From Candidatus Binatia bacterium (lineage in GTDB: Bacteria > Desulfobacterota > Binatia > HRBIN30), in assembly GCA_026004215.1 (NCBI GenBank), contig BPIR01000002.1:919844-983843 (forward strand): a DNA stretch of 64,000 bases. The letters run 5' to 3'. The position numbers and the translations under genes were made by a program. Below, piece by piece: positions 30,537-41,035 of the stretch (within the stretch, counting starts at the first letter, position 1; every line of letters begins with the position of its first letter). Under the pieces are notes generated by a model, which was not told where the DNA came from, did no database searches, and worked only from the letters and a program-made list of their open reading frames with translations.

Positions 30537-31784
30537 ATGCGAAGCTGGGGCATACTCAATCTCCTGATTGCCGGGCTAGTGGTGGCCCCCATACCCATTC
30601 GGGGTGACGTGCTCACCTGGCGTGAGGCGCTAGACCTGGCAGAGGCCCTCCACCCGCGCCTGCGGGCCGCTCAAGCGGGGATCGAGGTGGCTCGGGCCGG
30701 GTTACGTACGGCGCGTGCGTTTCCCAACCCGGAAATTTCCGCGGTGGGCGGGCGGCAGGCGGTTCGGGTGGCAGGCAATGTTTCCGGTACGGCCTACGCG
30801 TTTGCGGCCACGCAACTGGTGGATGTGGGCCCGGTTCGATCGACACGGGTCGGGTTGGCCGAGAGCGAAGAACGCCGGGCGAACTTCGAGTTGGAGCGAG
30901 TGCGCGTCGAGGTACTGAGCGCCGCGCGCCGGGCGTTCTTCGAGGCACTGCGGGTGAAGGATGAGGTAACCTTGGTCGAGGACAACGTGCGGCTCGTCCA
31001 AGAGTTGCTTCGCAAGGTGCTCGTGCGCGTTCAGGTGGGTGAAGGAGCGCGGCTGGAGGCCATCCGCGCGGAAGCAGAAGTCGCCCTGGCGACCACTGCT
31101 GCCAACAAAGCGCAGTTGGAGCGAGCTCGCACGCTGGCCGAACTCCGGAATGCTATCGGTCTTTCGGCAGAGGCTCCGTTGGACGTCGTCGGCGCACCCG
31201 AGCCGCCGCAAGCCTTGCCACCGATGGAGGCCCTGCGTGGCGAAGTGTTGCAGAGTCATCCAGCTCTTCTCGCAGCACGATCCGAGGTGGCCGCGACGCA
31301 AGCCAGACTGGGTTATGAACTCGCTTTGCGCTTCCCCCAGCCTTCGCTCGTCGCGCAAGTGGATTATCCGCCGGACACTCCCGTGTATCTGTTCGGTGTC
31401 GCTCTCCCGATTCCCTTGTGGAATCTCCGGCAAGGGCCAATCGCCGAAGCGCGAGCGCAATTGCTCCTGGCCCAAGAAAAGGCGCGGATCCGCGAGTTGG
31501 AGCTTCTCGCCCGCCTCGAAGCTGCATACCAGCGCTACGAGATTGCTCATCGGCAGGTGCAAACCATCGAGGGGGCCCTGTTGCGGGAAGCCCAGCAAGC
31601 TTTGGAAGCGACCGAGGCAGCGTTTCGTCTCGGCGAACGTGGTTTGCTCGATGTGCTCGACGCCCAGCGGGTATTGCGTAGTGTGCGCCTCAGTCTCCTC
31701 CAAGCGCAGTACGACCGCCAAGCTGCACTCATTGACCTCGACGAGCTCCGCGCAGTGGATCCTCGCACAAGAACCCAGGAATGA
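30537..31784 (+). CDS. TolC/CzcC-family outer membrane efflux protein
   Basis: 415 residues from the ATG at 30537, which gives a signal peptide (GILNLLIAGLVVAPIPIRG). Two repeated helical halves (LTWREALDLAEALHPRLRAA and PPMEALRGEVLQSHPALLAA) are typical of the outer membrane factor of RND pumps. It is the first of three tightly linked genes with an adaptor and an RND transporter, so it forms the outer membrane channel of that pump. A longer upstream frame is open but has no signal. Confidence 0.88.
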   Translation: MRSWGILNLLIAGLVVAPIPIRGDVLTWREALDLAEALHPRLRAAQAGIEVARAGLRTARAFPNPEISAVGGRQAVRVAGNVSGTAYAFAATQLVDVGPVRSTRVGLAESEERRANFELERVRVEVLSAARRAFFEALRVKDEVTLVEDNVRLVQELLRKVLVRVQVGEGARLEAIRAEAEVALATTAANKAQLERARTLAELRNAIGLSAEAPLDVVGAPEPPQALPPMEALRGEVLQSHPALLAARSEVAATQARLGYELALRFPQPSLVAQVDYPPDTPVYLFGVALPIPLWNLRQGPIAEARAQLLLAQEKARIRELELLARLEAAYQRYEIAHRQVQTIEGALLREAQQALEATEAAFRLGERGLLDVLDAQRVLRSVRLSLLQAQYDRQAALIDLDELRAVDPRTRTQE

Positions 31785-31792
31785 GGAGAAAT

Positions 31793-32962
31793 ATGAAATA
31801 TCGTCCCCGTTTCCCATTTTGCTTGGCGCTTGTGCTGTCGGCCCTCTCCGGTTGCCGGGGAGACACCTCGGATCCAACGAGTGCCCCAGCGCTAGCCGCT
31901 CCATCGAATCCGTACGAGGTGATCGTGGGAACTCACCTCAAGGAACGCTTCACGATTGGCCTGCCGCAAACGCAGCGTGTGAGCAAGAAGATTCCCGTGC
32001 CTGCACGCATCGAGGTGGACGAGACGCGCGCGGTACGCGTGGGTTCACCAGTCATGGGCCGGGTGGTTCAGCTTCCGGTGCTCGAGGGCCAATACGTCCA
32101 CCGCGGGCAAGTGGTCGGTATCATCCACGGAGCGGATCTTACTTCCATACAACAGGATTTCCTCAAAGCCTTAGCCCGAAAGGCCGTTGCCCAGCGCTCC
32201 CTGGAGCGCGCGCAAGCTTTGCTGGACGCAGGCGTGATCAGTGCCGCGGAGCATCACCGTCGCGAGCTGGAGTTTGTCGAAGCGAGTGCGGAGGTCGCGG
32301 CGTTGCGCGATCGGCTGGCAATGTTGGGCATGGACTCTGAAGCGATCGACCATCTGGAAAAAACGCGGCGCATTGACTCCGCGCTGCGGGTGGTGGCTCC
32401 CATTGGCGGGGTTTTGCTGGACCGTAAAGTCACTGTCGGCCAAGTTGTGCAGCCGGGTGAGGTTTTGTTCGAGATCGCCGATCTCTCCAACTTGTGGTTG
32501 GTCGCCGACGTCCCCGAGCAGTACGCGAGTTTGCTGTTCCCCGGCCAGCAGGTCGAGGGCGAAGTCGGGGCCTTGAACGGCGTCGTGATTCGCGGGGCGC
32601 TTTCGTTCGTAGCCGCCACGGTCAGTGCGGAAACCAGAACGATTCGTGTTCGCATGGATGTGCCCAATCCGGAGGGGCGGCTCAAGCCGGCCATGATGGC
32701 GAAGATGGTCTTACTCGGCCCGCAGGAAACCCGAATCGTTGTGCCCCAAAGCGCGGTGGTCCGCGAGGGTAACCGGGACTTCGTATTCGTGGAGGCCGGT
32801 CCGGATAAGTTCCTGCTCAGAGAGGTGACCCTGGGCGACGAGGTGGGCAACGATCGAGTGGTGCTCTCCGGGCTCGACGGAAAAGAGCCCATCGTTCTGG
32901 ATGGTGCCTTTCACCTCAACAACGAGCGCCGGGTCCAGAAACTTCGCGGGGAGGTAGGCTGA
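31793..32962 (+). CDS. Periplasmic adaptor (CzcB/CusB-like) of heavy-metal RND pump
   Basis: 389 residues. The ATG at 31793 follows GAGGAG; an earlier ATG at 31781 overlaps the previous stop. The N-terminus is a lipoprotein-like signal (LVLSALSGC). Domain order is barrel-sandwich/lipoyl (VGSPVMGRVVQLPVLEGQYV), a long helical hairpin (residues about 115-190), the returning lipoyl half (VVAPIGGVLLDRKVTVGQVV) and a beta-barrel/membrane-proximal domain. It bridges the inner-membrane RND pump and the outer-membrane channel. There are no His/Met-rich metal-binding tails. Confidence 0.92.
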   Translation: MKYRPRFPFCLALVLSALSGCRGDTSDPTSAPALAAPSNPYEVIVGTHLKERFTIGLPQTQRVSKKIPVPARIEVDETRAVRVGSPVMGRVVQLPVLEGQYVHRGQVVGIIHGADLTSIQQDFLKALARKAVAQRSLERAQALLDAGVISAAEHHRRELEFVEASAEVAALRDRLAMLGMDSEAIDHLEKTRRIDSALRVVAPIGGVLLDRKVTVGQVVQPGEVLFEIADLSNLWLVADVPEQYASLLFPGQQVEGEVGALNGVVIRGALSFVAATVSAETRTIRVRMDVPNPEGRLKPAMMAKMVLLGPQETRIVVPQSAVVREGNRDFVFVEAGPDKFLLREVTLGDEVGNDRVVLSGLDGKEPIVLDGAFHLNNERRVQKLRGEVG

Positions 32963-32965
32963 CGG

Positions 32966-35900
32966 ATGCTCGCGCTGTTGATTCACTGGGCGCTGCAGCA
33001 ACGCGTGGTGGTTGTCGTGCTGGCCGCCATGGGTTTGTTCTTTGGATTGCGGGCGCTGAACACCCTTCCCATTGACGCGTTTCCCGACGTCACCAACGTG
33101 CAAGTGCAAGTGGCAACCGAGGTGCCGGGGCGCTCACCGGACGAGGTCGAACGGATGGCGACCATTCCAGTCGAGATCACGATGACGGGATTGCCCGGGC
33201 TCGTGGAGATGCGCTCGCAAAACGAGCCGGGGCTGTCGATTGTGACGCTCGTGTTCACTGACGACACGCCGGTGTACTTTGCACGCCAACTAGTGGCGGA
33301 ACGCCTGGCGGAAGCGCGGGCGCGGATGCCCGAGGGATTATCCCCGGTATTGGGCCCCGTTTCCACTGCACTGAGCGAGGTGTATCAGTACACCCTCGAA
33401 CGCCCGGACGATGGGCAGCGGCCGCTGACAAAAGAGGAACTCCTCGAGCGGCGCACGATTCAAGATTGGGTTGTGCGCCCTCTACTCCGCTCCGTGCCCG
33501 GTGTCGCCGAAATCAACTCCACGGGGGGCTACGTCAAGCAGTACCAGGTGCTGGTGGATCCGTTTCGGTTGCGTTTGTACGACGTGACCATCAAGGACGT
33601 GCAGGATGCGTTGGCGCGGAACAACGCGAACTCTAGTGGCGGGATTCTCCCGCGCGGGCCCGAGATCCTGCTCGTTGGCGGCTTCGCTCTGATTCGCCAA
33701 CTCGACGAGATTGGCTCCATCGTCCTCAAGGAGGTGGGTGGAACCCCGGTGTTCGTACGTGACGTGGCTGAAGTTCGAGTCGGAGAAGAAGTTCGTTACG
33801 GCGCCATGGTCAAGGGCGGATACACCGAAGCGGTCGGCGGCATCGTGATGATGGTGGCCGGGGGCAATGCGAAGGCTGTGGTATCTGCGGTCAAGGAGCG
33901 CGTCGAAGAGATCAATCGCAAGCAGTTACTGCCCGATGGACTCAAAATTGTTCCGTACTACGACCGATCCAAACTCGTGGATGCGGCGTTGAGCACGGTC
34001 ACGCGCGTCCTGATCGAGGGCGTAATTTTGGTGATTGTGGTTTTGTTTTTGTACCTGGGCGACGTGCGCTCCAGCCTAATCGTTATCGCCACACTGCTCG
34101 TCACGCCGGCGGTCACCTTTTTGCTGATGAACCAACTCGGCATGTCCGCCAATTTGATGTCTCTAGGTGGGCTCGCCATTGCCATCGGGCTCATGATCGA
34201 TGGCTCGGTGGTTGTCGTCGAAAACGTGTTTTCGCGTCTCTCCCAAGCGCCGGGGCGCGACCGATTGGCGGTGGTGCGTGAAGCTGCAAGCGAGGTCGGA
34301 GTACCGGTGACCTTCGGGGTCGGGGTCATCATTTTGGTGTTTCTGCCATTGATGACGCTTCAGGGAATGGAGGGAAAGTTATTCGCGCCTTTGGCGTACA
34401 CGATTGCCCTCGCACTCGCGGTGTCCCTGGTTCTCTCCCTCACGCTGTCCCCTGTCTTGTGCGCGTACTTCTTGCGAAGCGGCCACGAGCACGACACGGT
34501 TCTAGTGCGAATGCTCCAGCGGCCGTATGCGTGGTTCTTGACTCGGGCCGTGGACAGGCCGGGCTGGACGCTCCTCCTTGCGACAAGCTTATTTGGGCTG
34601 GCTTTGCTGCTCGTGCCCTATCTGGGAACGTCGTTCATCCCGGAACTGAAAGAGGGTACAATTTCGCCCAATATCAATCGCGCTCCCAACATTGCCTTGG
34701 ATGAGTCCATTCAAATGGAGCTCGAGGCGCAGCGGCTTGTCAAAGACATCCCGGGGGTAGAATTCGTCGTGTCACGACTCGGGCGCGGAGAGTCACCTAT
34801 CGATCCGGCGGGGTACAACGAAACGGACATGATGATCGAGCTCCTCCCGCCATCGAAGCGAAACGGACGCACCCAAGACGAGATCGCGGACGATGTGCGT
34901 CGCAAACTCGCCGCGCTACCAGGCGTCAACCTTGTCATGGCGCAACCGATCTCGGACCGGGTGGACGAAATGGTCACCGGCGTGCGCGCGGACATTGCCG
35001 TGAAAATCTTCGGTGAGGATCTGGATCTCCTTCTGGAAAAGGCCAATGCGGTCGTGCAAGTGGCCCGCTCCATCCAAGGTACCGGTGAGATCAAAGTGGA
35101 CCGTGTGGGTGGCCAGCAGAACCTTCGAATTGTGGTGGACCGCCAGGCGATCGCACGCCATGGCCTTGACGCTGCGGACGTGCACGATGTCATCGAGGCG
35201 GCGGTCGCCGGGAAGGCGGTAACGGAAGTGTACGAGGGGGAGCGGCGGTTTTTTGTCGTGGTTCGCTACCCCGAGGAGCTGCGCAACAGTGTTTCGGCGA
35301 TTGCCAACATTCACGTCACCGGCCCGCACGGCGAGCCCATTCCCCTGAGTGCGCTGGCCACGATCGAGGTGCGGGAAGGCTTGTCCCAAGTGAAGCGAGA
35401 GCAGGGTCGGCGCCGGATTGCCGTGGCCATTAACGTCCGTGACCGCGATTTGGGAGGCTATGTCGCCGAGCTCCAACGCGAGGTGGAGCGGCGCATCCCA
35501 TTGCCCTCCGGGTATTATTTCGAGTGGGGCGGCCAGTTCGAAAACATGCAGCGCGCCCGCAGCCACTTAGCTGTGATCGTTCCCATCACCATTGGCGGAA
35601 TCTTTTTTCTGCTCTTCCTACTCTTCGGCTCGTTGCGCCTAGCATTACTGATCATTTTGGTGCTTCCCTTTGCCTCGATTGGGGGCGTGATTGGTCTGTT
35701 CTTGTCGGGCGAGTACTTGTCCGTTCCGGCATCGATTGGATTTATCGCCTTGTGGGGCATTGCGGTACTGAACGGAGTGGTGCTGGTGTCCTATATTCGT
35801 ACCTTGCGACAACAAGGCGCCTCGGTGATCGCGGCTGTCATCGACGGCGCGAAGCGGCGCTTCCGGCCGGTCATGATGACTGCGACAGTGGCGGCCCTCG

Positions 35901-36070
35901 GGCTCGTCCCCTTCTTGTTCGCGACCGGCGTAGGTGCGGAGGTGCAAAGGCCCTTGGCTATTGTCGTCATCAGTGGGCTTCTCAGTTCCACTGTACTGAC
36001 GCTGGTTGTGATTCCCGCGTTGTATCGCTTCTTCGATACGGGCCCGCAGGGATCTGGTGTAGCCAGGTAA
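32966..36070 (+). CDS. RND heavy-metal efflux transporter (CzcA/CusA family)
   Basis: 1034 residues, full length, inner-membrane pump with twelve membrane segments and two large periplasmic loops. N-terminal LNTLPIDAFPDVTNVQVQVA is typical of the HME-RND branch. The TM4 signature reads GGLAIAIGLMIDGSVVVVEN, which differs from the DFG...DGA pattern of the zinc/cobalt/cadmium CzcA type and only partly fits the CusA (copper/silver) type. The ion is therefore undetermined. It ends the operon; no two-component regulator is adjacent. Confidence 0.93.
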   Translation: MLALLIHWALQQRVVVVVLAAMGLFFGLRALNTLPIDAFPDVTNVQVQVATEVPGRSPDEVERMATIPVEITMTGLPGLVEMRSQNEPGLSIVTLVFTDDTPVYFARQLVAERLAEARARMPEGLSPVLGPVSTALSEVYQYTLERPDDGQRPLTKEELLERRTIQDWVVRPLLRSVPGVAEINSTGGYVKQYQVLVDPFRLRLYDVTIKDVQDALARNNANSSGGILPRGPEILLVGGFALIRQLDEIGSIVLKEVGGTPVFVRDVAEVRVGEEVRYGAMVKGGYTEAVGGIVMMVAGGNAKAVVSAVKERVEEINRKQLLPDGLKIVPYYDRSKLVDAALSTVTRVLIEGVILVIVVLFLYLGDVRSSLIVIATLLVTPAVTFLLMNQLGMSANLMSLGGLAIAIGLMIDGSVVVVENVFSRLSQAPGRDRLAVVREAASEVGVPVTFGVGVIILVFLPLMTLQGMEGKLFAPLAYTIALALAVSLVLSLTLSPVLCAYFLRSGHEHDTVLVRMLQRPYAWFLTRAVDRPGWTLLLATSLFGLALLLVPYLGTSFIPELKEGTISPNINRAPNIALDESIQMELEAQRLVKDIPGVEFVVSRLGRGESPIDPAGYNETDMMIELLPPSKRNGRTQDEIADDVRRKLAALPGVNLVMAQPISDRVDEMVTGVRADIAVKIFGEDLDLLLEKANAVVQVARSIQGTGEIKVDRVGGQQNLRIVVDRQAIARHGLDAADVHDVIEAAVAGKAVTEVYEGERRFFVVVRYPEELRNSVSAIANIHVTGPHGEPIPLSALATIEVREGLSQVKREQGRRRIAVAINVRDRDLGGYVAELQREVERRIPLPSGYYFEWGGQFENMQRARSHLAVIVPITIGGIFFLLFLLFGSLRLALLIILVLPFASIGGVIGLFLSGEYLSVPASIGFIALWGIAVLNGVVLVSYIRTLRQQGASVIAAVIDGAKRRFRPVMMTATVAALGLVPFLFATGVGAEVQRPLAIVVISGLLSSTVLTLVVIPALYRFFDTGPQGSGVAR

Positions 36071-36361
36071 CGCTGCCGGTGCACCCGGGTGTGCCCCGTC
36101 GGCGTCAGCGAGGGCTTGCTCTCGGGTGAGCTGGCGGGCTCTGTGGGCGCCGACCTCCGCGGGCCCGTTCCACCGAGGGCCTCGATCCCCGATCGCCCAC
36201 GCCGGTACAGTCGCCCGTGCCCGGCATGGGAGGCGGGAGGTTCAGGGCCAGGGCCGGATGCTGCGCTTTTAAATGCGAGGGGACATGCGCGCACAGCGGC
36301 GCGTTCGGTCCGCCACGGAGGGTCGGGGCGAGCTCTCGAATGTGCGCCGGGATGCGCCAGA

Positions 36362-37498
36362 TCATTGCACCTGCTTGCGGAAGACCATGCTGGCGGCGGT
36401 GAGGATGACCACCCCGAAGAGGAGCAAGATCGAGGCTTCGTCCCACAGTTCTGCCCACCCGGCGTTTTTGAGGAAAATGCCGCGGACAATGGTGATGTAG
36501 TACTTGAGGGGAATGATGTGGGTCGCGTATTGAATCGCAGTGGGCATGCTGGCGATCGGAAACATAAAGCCCGAAAAAAAGAGATTGGGGAGCAGCACGA
36601 ATTGCCCCAGCATCGAGGCTTGCTGTTGGGTGTTGGACACTGTGGAGACGAGCAGCCCCATGCCGAGACACGTCATAATGAACAGCAGGCTCAGGGCGAG
36701 GAGCAAGCTCAGCGAGCCGGCCAGTTCCACACCGAACCAGTAACGGCCGGCAAGCATCACCGCGCCCATGTTCACGTATCCGATAGCGATGAAAGGGATG
36801 GCTTTGCCGAGCACGAGCTCGGCGGCACGAACGGGCGTGACGATGAGCTGCTCCATGGTGCCCCGCTCTTTTTCCCGCACGATCGCGATGGCCGTCAGCA
36901 CGACCAGCGACTCCATCAACAGCACGCAGATGATCGCAGGCACCATGTAGCGCACACTGCGTAACTCCGGGTTGAACCAGACCCGCGGCTCGACCTCGAC
37001 GCGCGGATGCACGACCACCCGATCGCCAGTCGCTCGATCCGGAAAGCGTACGTGTACCGCGCGCGTGAGGGTGATTTGTTCCAAGTAAGCCGAGGCAATC
37101 ATCGCAATGTTCGAGTTCGTGCCGTCGAGCAGCGCAGAAACCGAGGCTTCCTGACCGCGGCGGAGCTTCTCGGAAAAATCCGGCGGAATGGTCAGCACCA
37201 CCTTCACTTGACCGCGATCGAGCAAGCGGTTCGCCTCGCGGACGCTCGAGCATGAGGCCGCGATCCGGAAGTATCCGCTGCGAATCAAATGTTCCACGTA
37301 GTCGCGGCTCGACGCGCTGCGGTCGAAATCGCACACGGCGAGCGCGATGTTGGTAATGTCCGTGGCCACGACGTAGCCAAAAATGAACAGTTCGATGACC
37401 GGCATCAGGAGCACGAGCACGAACATGCGCCGATCGCGCGAGAGTTGAATGAACTCCTTCCACACAATGTGGGAGATGCGGGAAAGCGAGCCGTTCAT
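36362..37498 (-). CDS. ABC-2 type transporter permease
   Basis: 378 residues. One N-terminal membrane helix after the usual IVWKEFIQLSRDRRMFVLVL segment, a large extracytoplasmic domain, then five helices, as in ABC-2 permeases of the YhhJ/YbhS/YbhR type. VREKERGTMEQLIVTPVRAA is the conserved coupling segment. It overlaps the first permease by four bases and forms a heterodimer with it. A role in drug, lipid or polysaccharide export is possible; the substrate is unknown. Confidence 0.92.
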   Translation of the reverse strand: MNGSLSRISHIVWKEFIQLSRDRRMFVLVLLMPVIELFIFGYVVATDITNIALAVCDFDRSASSRDYVEHLIRSGYFRIAASCSSVREANRLLDRGQVKVVLTIPPDFSEKLRRGQEASVSALLDGTNSNIAMIASAYLEQITLTRAVHVRFPDRATGDRVVVHPRVEVEPRVWFNPELRSVRYMVPAIICVLLMESLVVLTAIAIVREKERGTMEQLIVTPVRAAELVLGKAIPFIAIGYVNMGAVMLAGRYWFGVELAGSLSLLLALSLLFIMTCLGMGLLVSTVSNTQQQASMLGQFVLLPNLFFSGFMFPIASMPTAIQYATHIIPLKYYITIVRGIFLKNAGWAELWDEASILLLFGVVILTAASMVFRKQVQ

Positions 37499-38643
37499 CC
37501 CAGCTTCTCTTGAAAGCGAGTGGCGCTAAGCCACACGATACCCACGGAAAATGCAGCCAGCAAAACAGCTTCCGGCCAAAGGACTTCTAGCCCCACCCCT
37601 TTGAGGTAAATGCCGCGAATCGCGGTAACGAAGTACCGCCCGGGGAAAAAGTACGAAAGAAAGCGAATGCCGGCAGGCATGTGCTCGAGGGGAAACACGA
37701 ACCCCGACAACAACACCGCCGGCAACAACGAAATAAAAATGGCCGCCAACATGGCGGACTGCATCGTGTCCGCCAGCGTAGATACGAACACGCCCGTGCC
37801 TAAAGATGCCGTGAGGTACAAAACCGAGAATAAGGCGAGCTGCCACAGACTGCCTTTGATCGGTACGCCAAATACAAAGTACCCTGCGGTGATTACGATC
37901 ATAAGATCGAGCAGCGCAATCACCACGTAGGGAACGATTTTTCCGATCATCATTTCCAGCGGCCGAATGGGAGATACGAGAATCTGCTCGATTGTCCCCC
38001 GTTCTTTCTCCTTCACGATGCTCAGGGCCGTGAGGATCGCTCCCACGATCATCATGATGACGGCGATGACGCCTGGGACGACAAAATTCACGCTCTCGAG
38101 CTCAGGGTTGTACCAAACTCGACTGGCGACGCGAATGGCGGGATAGTTCGCTTGCGTTGGCGCGAATGACTTTACCTCCAAACGCGCACCGTAGGAGGAG
38201 ACCATCGCGAGCACGTAACTCTGCGCAATGGTGGCAGTGTTCGAGTCGGTGCCGTCGAACAAGGCTTGTACGGTGACGGGCTCTCCGGCCTGTAAGCGGC
38301 GAGAGAAGTCCGGCGGAACCACCAGCGCGGCACCACTGGCCCCGGTGGCGAGATCGCGCTCGACTTCGGCATACTCTGCTACCGAGCGAACGAGGCGAAA
38401 ATATCCCGAACGGACCATTTGTTCGAGCAACAGGCGGCTGTGCGGGCTGCGGTCGTAGTCCAACACGGTGAGCGGCACGTTGTTCACATCGTTGCGGATC
38501 CCGTAGCCGTACAGGAGCAACATGCTCACCGGCCACAAGAAAGTCAGCAACAGGCTACGGCGGTCGCGCAAGATGTCCGTAAATTCTCGCCGGAAGATTG
38601 CCCGAATCGTGCGCCGAGACAGGCGATACCGCCCGCCCCTCAT
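37495..38643 (-). CDS. ABC-2 type transporter permease
   Basis: 382 residues, same architecture as the next gene (N-terminal FRREFTDILRDRRSLLLTFL, one helix, large periplasmic loop, five helices, SIVKEKERGTIEQILVSPIR). The two permeases are related and probably arose by duplication. Four-base overlaps link it to both the ATPase and the second permease. A periplasmic adaptor often found with this transporter type is absent here. Confidence 0.92.
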   Translation of the reverse strand: MRGGRYRLSRRTIRAIFRREFTDILRDRRSLLLTFLWPVSMLLLYGYGIRNDVNNVPLTVLDYDRSPHSRLLLEQMVRSGYFRLVRSVAEYAEVERDLATGASGAALVVPPDFSRRLQAGEPVTVQALFDGTDSNTATIAQSYVLAMVSSYGARLEVKSFAPTQANYPAIRVASRVWYNPELESVNFVVPGVIAVIMMIVGAILTALSIVKEKERGTIEQILVSPIRPLEMMIGKIVPYVVIALLDLMIVITAGYFVFGVPIKGSLWQLALFSVLYLTASLGTGVFVSTLADTMQSAMLAAIFISLLPAVLLSGFVFPLEHMPAGIRFLSYFFPGRYFVTAIRGIYLKGVGLEVLWPEAVLLAAFSVGIVWLSATRFQEKLG

Positions 38644-39593
38644 CGTTGTGGCACCCCGCTTTGTTCGATTACGGCGACGAACGCGTCTTCGAGAGAAGGC
38701 TCGATCCGTTCGAACGCGGCCACCGCGATGCCATGCTCCGCGAGGAGTAGCGGTATCGTCGTGAGCGCGCGCTGCACATCGGGAACGGCCACGGTGAGAT
38801 GGAGCCGATCTCCGAACAACGCCACACTCAGCACGCCGGGCGCTTCCTTCAACAGGGCATACGCTTTCATGAGGTCGGAAGGGGCCAACTCGAGCAACGC
38901 ATGCGGAACGTGCTCCGACTTGAGTTCAGCGGGGCTTCCGCAAGCGACCACCTTGCCGGAATAAATCAACGCCAGCTCGTCGCAGTGCTCCGCTTCGTCC
39001 ATATAATGCGTCGTCACGAATACGGTAACGCCGCGCTCGCTGAACTCGGCAATCATCTCCCAGAAGCGACGCCGAGACAATGGATCGACTCCGGAGGTCG
39101 GCTCGTCGAGAAACAACAACGGCGGCTCGTGGAGCACGGCACAACCCAGAGCCAGGCGTTGGCGCCACCCCGCCGCGAGATCGCGCGTGAGGACCCGTTC
39201 GCGCCCGATGAGGCCGGCCATTTCCAGCGCCCAGCCGATACGCTGTCGGCGCAGCGCCCCGTGCACGTTGTACACGCCCGCAAAGAACTGGAGGTTCTCT
39301 TCCACCGTGAGGTCCTCGTACAGGGAAAACTTTTGCGACATGTAACCAATGTGGCTTTTGAGCTGTTCGCTTTGGTGCCACAGGTCGAATCCGGCAACCG
39401 TACCGGTGCCACCCGTGGGACGCAAAATGCCGCACAACATCCGAATCGTCGTGGACTTGCCCGCTCCGTTCGGTCCGAGAAACCCGAACACCAGTCCGCG
39501 CCGCACGCGCAAGTCAATGTGGTCCACCGCCACGAAGTGATCGAACACGCGAGTCAGCCCTCGTACGTCCACCGCGAAGTCCGAATCGGTCAC
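38640..39593 (-). CDS. ABC transporter ATP-binding protein
   Basis: 317 residues from a GTG at 39593 that has GGGAGGAG nine bases upstream; an ATG at 39611 lies inside that site and is less likely. Walker A is GPNGAGKSTT, Walker B LLFLDEPTSGVDP, and the signature stands as AAGWRQRLALG in place of LSGGQ, a deviation typical of the YhhJ/YbhF-like group. The C-terminal 100 residues extend beyond the ATPase core. It energises the two permeases encoded downstream. Confidence 0.93.
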   Translation of the reverse strand: MTDSDFAVDVRGLTRVFDHFVAVDHIDLRVRRGLVFGFLGPNGAGKSTTIRMLCGILRPTGGTGTVAGFDLWHQSEQLKSHIGYMSQKFSLYEDLTVEENLQFFAGVYNVHGALRRQRIGWALEMAGLIGRERVLTRDLAAGWRQRLALGCAVLHEPPLLFLDEPTSGVDPLSRRRFWEMIAEFSERGVTVFVTTHYMDEAEHCDELALIYSGKVVACGSPAELKSEHVPHALLELAPSDLMKAYALLKEAPGVLSVALFGDRLHLTVAVPDVQRALTTIPLLLAEHGIAVAAFERIEPSLEDAFVAVIEQSGVPQR

Positions 39594-39699
39594 CGCTCGC
39601 GCTCCTCCCATGAACTCATGCCACTGCGGCGCTTGCTTTGCCTAGCCCGACTGGGGTGCTATCACGGGCGCACATTTGGACGCTCACGGAGGTGAAGGT

Positions 39700-40278
39700 A
39701 TGGTGCGCATGCTCGTTGCCGGTTGGCTCGTCGCGCTCCTGCTTCCCGCATCAGTGTGGGCCGAGGAGGCGAAACATACGATGGTATTGATGAAAACGTC
39801 GCTGGGCGACATCAAGATCGAGCTGTTCGATGACAAAGCTCCCATCACGGTGAAAAACTTCTTGGCCTATGTCAACGATGGCTTTTACGACGGTACGATC
39901 TTCCACCGCGTGATCCCCAACTTCATGATCCAAGGCGGAGGTTACGACAAGGACTTGCAACAAAAGCCGACAAAAGCGCCAATCAAAAACGAGGCCACGA
40001 ACGGCCTCAAGAACGTCGTCGGCACGATTGCCATGGCCCGCACCGGGGTAATCGATAGCGCCACGTCGCAGTTCTTCATCAACGTGAAGGACAATAATTT
40101 CCTCGATCACCGCGACCAAACACCGGCGGGGTTTGGGTATGCCGTATTCGGGAAGGTCGTGGAGGGCATGGATGTGGTGATGAAAATCGCTCAGGTTCCA
40201 ACCCAACGAGTGGGCGTCCACGAAGCGGTGCCCAAAGAGCCTGTGATCATCCAGTCGGTCCGCGTCGTGGAAAAGTGA
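39700..40278 (+). CDS. Peptidylprolyl isomerase, cyclophilin type, exported
   Basis: 192 residues from the ATG at 39700 after GGAGGTGAAGG. The signal peptide is [20 protein letters not shown]. The cyclophilin core follows: [13 protein letters not shown] with catalytic Arg, [14 protein letters not shown] and [16 protein letters not shown]. It catalyses cis-trans isomerisation of prolyl bonds in periplasmic proteins. The stop overlaps the GTG of the HAD gene. Confidence 0.95.
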   Translation: MVRMLVAGWLVALLLPASVWAEEAKHTMVLMKTSLGDIKIELFDDKAPITVKNFLAYVNDGFYDGTIFHRVIPNFMIQGGGYDKDLQQKPTKAPIKNEATNGLKNVVGTIAMARTGVIDSATSQFFINVKDNNFLDHRDQTPAGFGYAVFGKVVEGMDVVMKIAQVPTQRVGVHEAVPKEPVIIQSVRVVEK

Positions 40279-40970
40279 GCTCGACCTCGGCCAACCAACG
40301 TGCGGCCGTCATCTTCGACCTCGACGGCGTTTTGTTGGACTCGGAGGAGCTGCACTTCCGCGCCTACAACGAGGTTCTCGCCGAATTTGGTGTGCAGGTC
40401 GGTAAGAAAGAATACGCCGAGCACTGGATTGGTGCCGGCCACGGGCCGGAATACGCGGTGGCCCAATATGCGCTGCCGATCACGGCAAGCGAACTCCGCG
40501 CGCGTAAAGCCCCCAAGTATCGTCGCTGGCTCGAATCTGGCGCGCGGCTGATGCCAGGGGCGCGTGCAACGGTGGAGCGGCTGTACGGAGACTTTTTGCT
40601 GGGAATTGCGACGAACTCGAGCCAGCGCGACGTTCGCTGGGTGCTGGAGCGCCTCGATTTGCAGCGATACTTCGCGGCGGTCGTCACCCGCGAAGACTAT
40701 GCCCGCGCCAAACCGGCGCCAGACGCCTACGTCAAGGTACGAGCCGATCTGGGCGTCGCGCCTGCACAGTGCTTGGTGGTCGAAGACTCTCCGCGCGGCG
40801 TTCTCGCCGCTCGCGCCGCCGCTTTGGCTGTAGTAGCGGTGCCCAACGAATTCACGCGCTTGTGTGCGTTTCCGCCCGCGACCGAAATTGTCGAAAAGTT
40901 GGAACGCATCACTCCGGAATTCGTGCGCGCGCACTTGGGTCCTGCGGGAACAGAGTCCATCCTGGCCTGA
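40275..40970 (+). CDS. HAD-superfamily hydrolase (phosphoglycolate phosphatase/PGM-like)
   Basis: 231 residues with a GTG start overlapping the previous stop by four bases. HAD motif I is [11 protein letters not shown] with the nucleophile Asp, motif II TNSSQRD, motif III Lys in [11 protein letters not shown] and motif [14 protein letters not shown]. The cap domain is of the subclass I helical type. Substrate is a small phosphorylated metabolite, unspecified. Confidence 0.92.
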   Translation: MSSTSANQRAAVIFDLDGVLLDSEELHFRAYNEVLAEFGVQVGKKEYAEHWIGAGHGPEYAVAQYALPITASELRARKAPKYRRWLESGARLMPGARATVERLYGDFLLGIATNSSQRDVRWVLERLDLQRYFAAVVTREDYARAKPAPDAYVKVRADLGVAPAQCLVVEDSPRGVLAARAAALAVVAVPNEFTRLCAFPPATEIVEKLERITPEFVRAHLGPAGTESILA

Positions 40971-41035
40971 CGAGGTTCTGGTAGCGACGTTGCGGTGGGG
41001 GTATGCAACGGCATATTCCCGAACCGGCCGCAGCG

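Noticed and set aside
36105..36365. 86-codon frame overlapping the second ABC permease stop by ATGA
   Set aside because: Pro/Arg/Ala-rich composition, no motif; the overlap alone is not enough.
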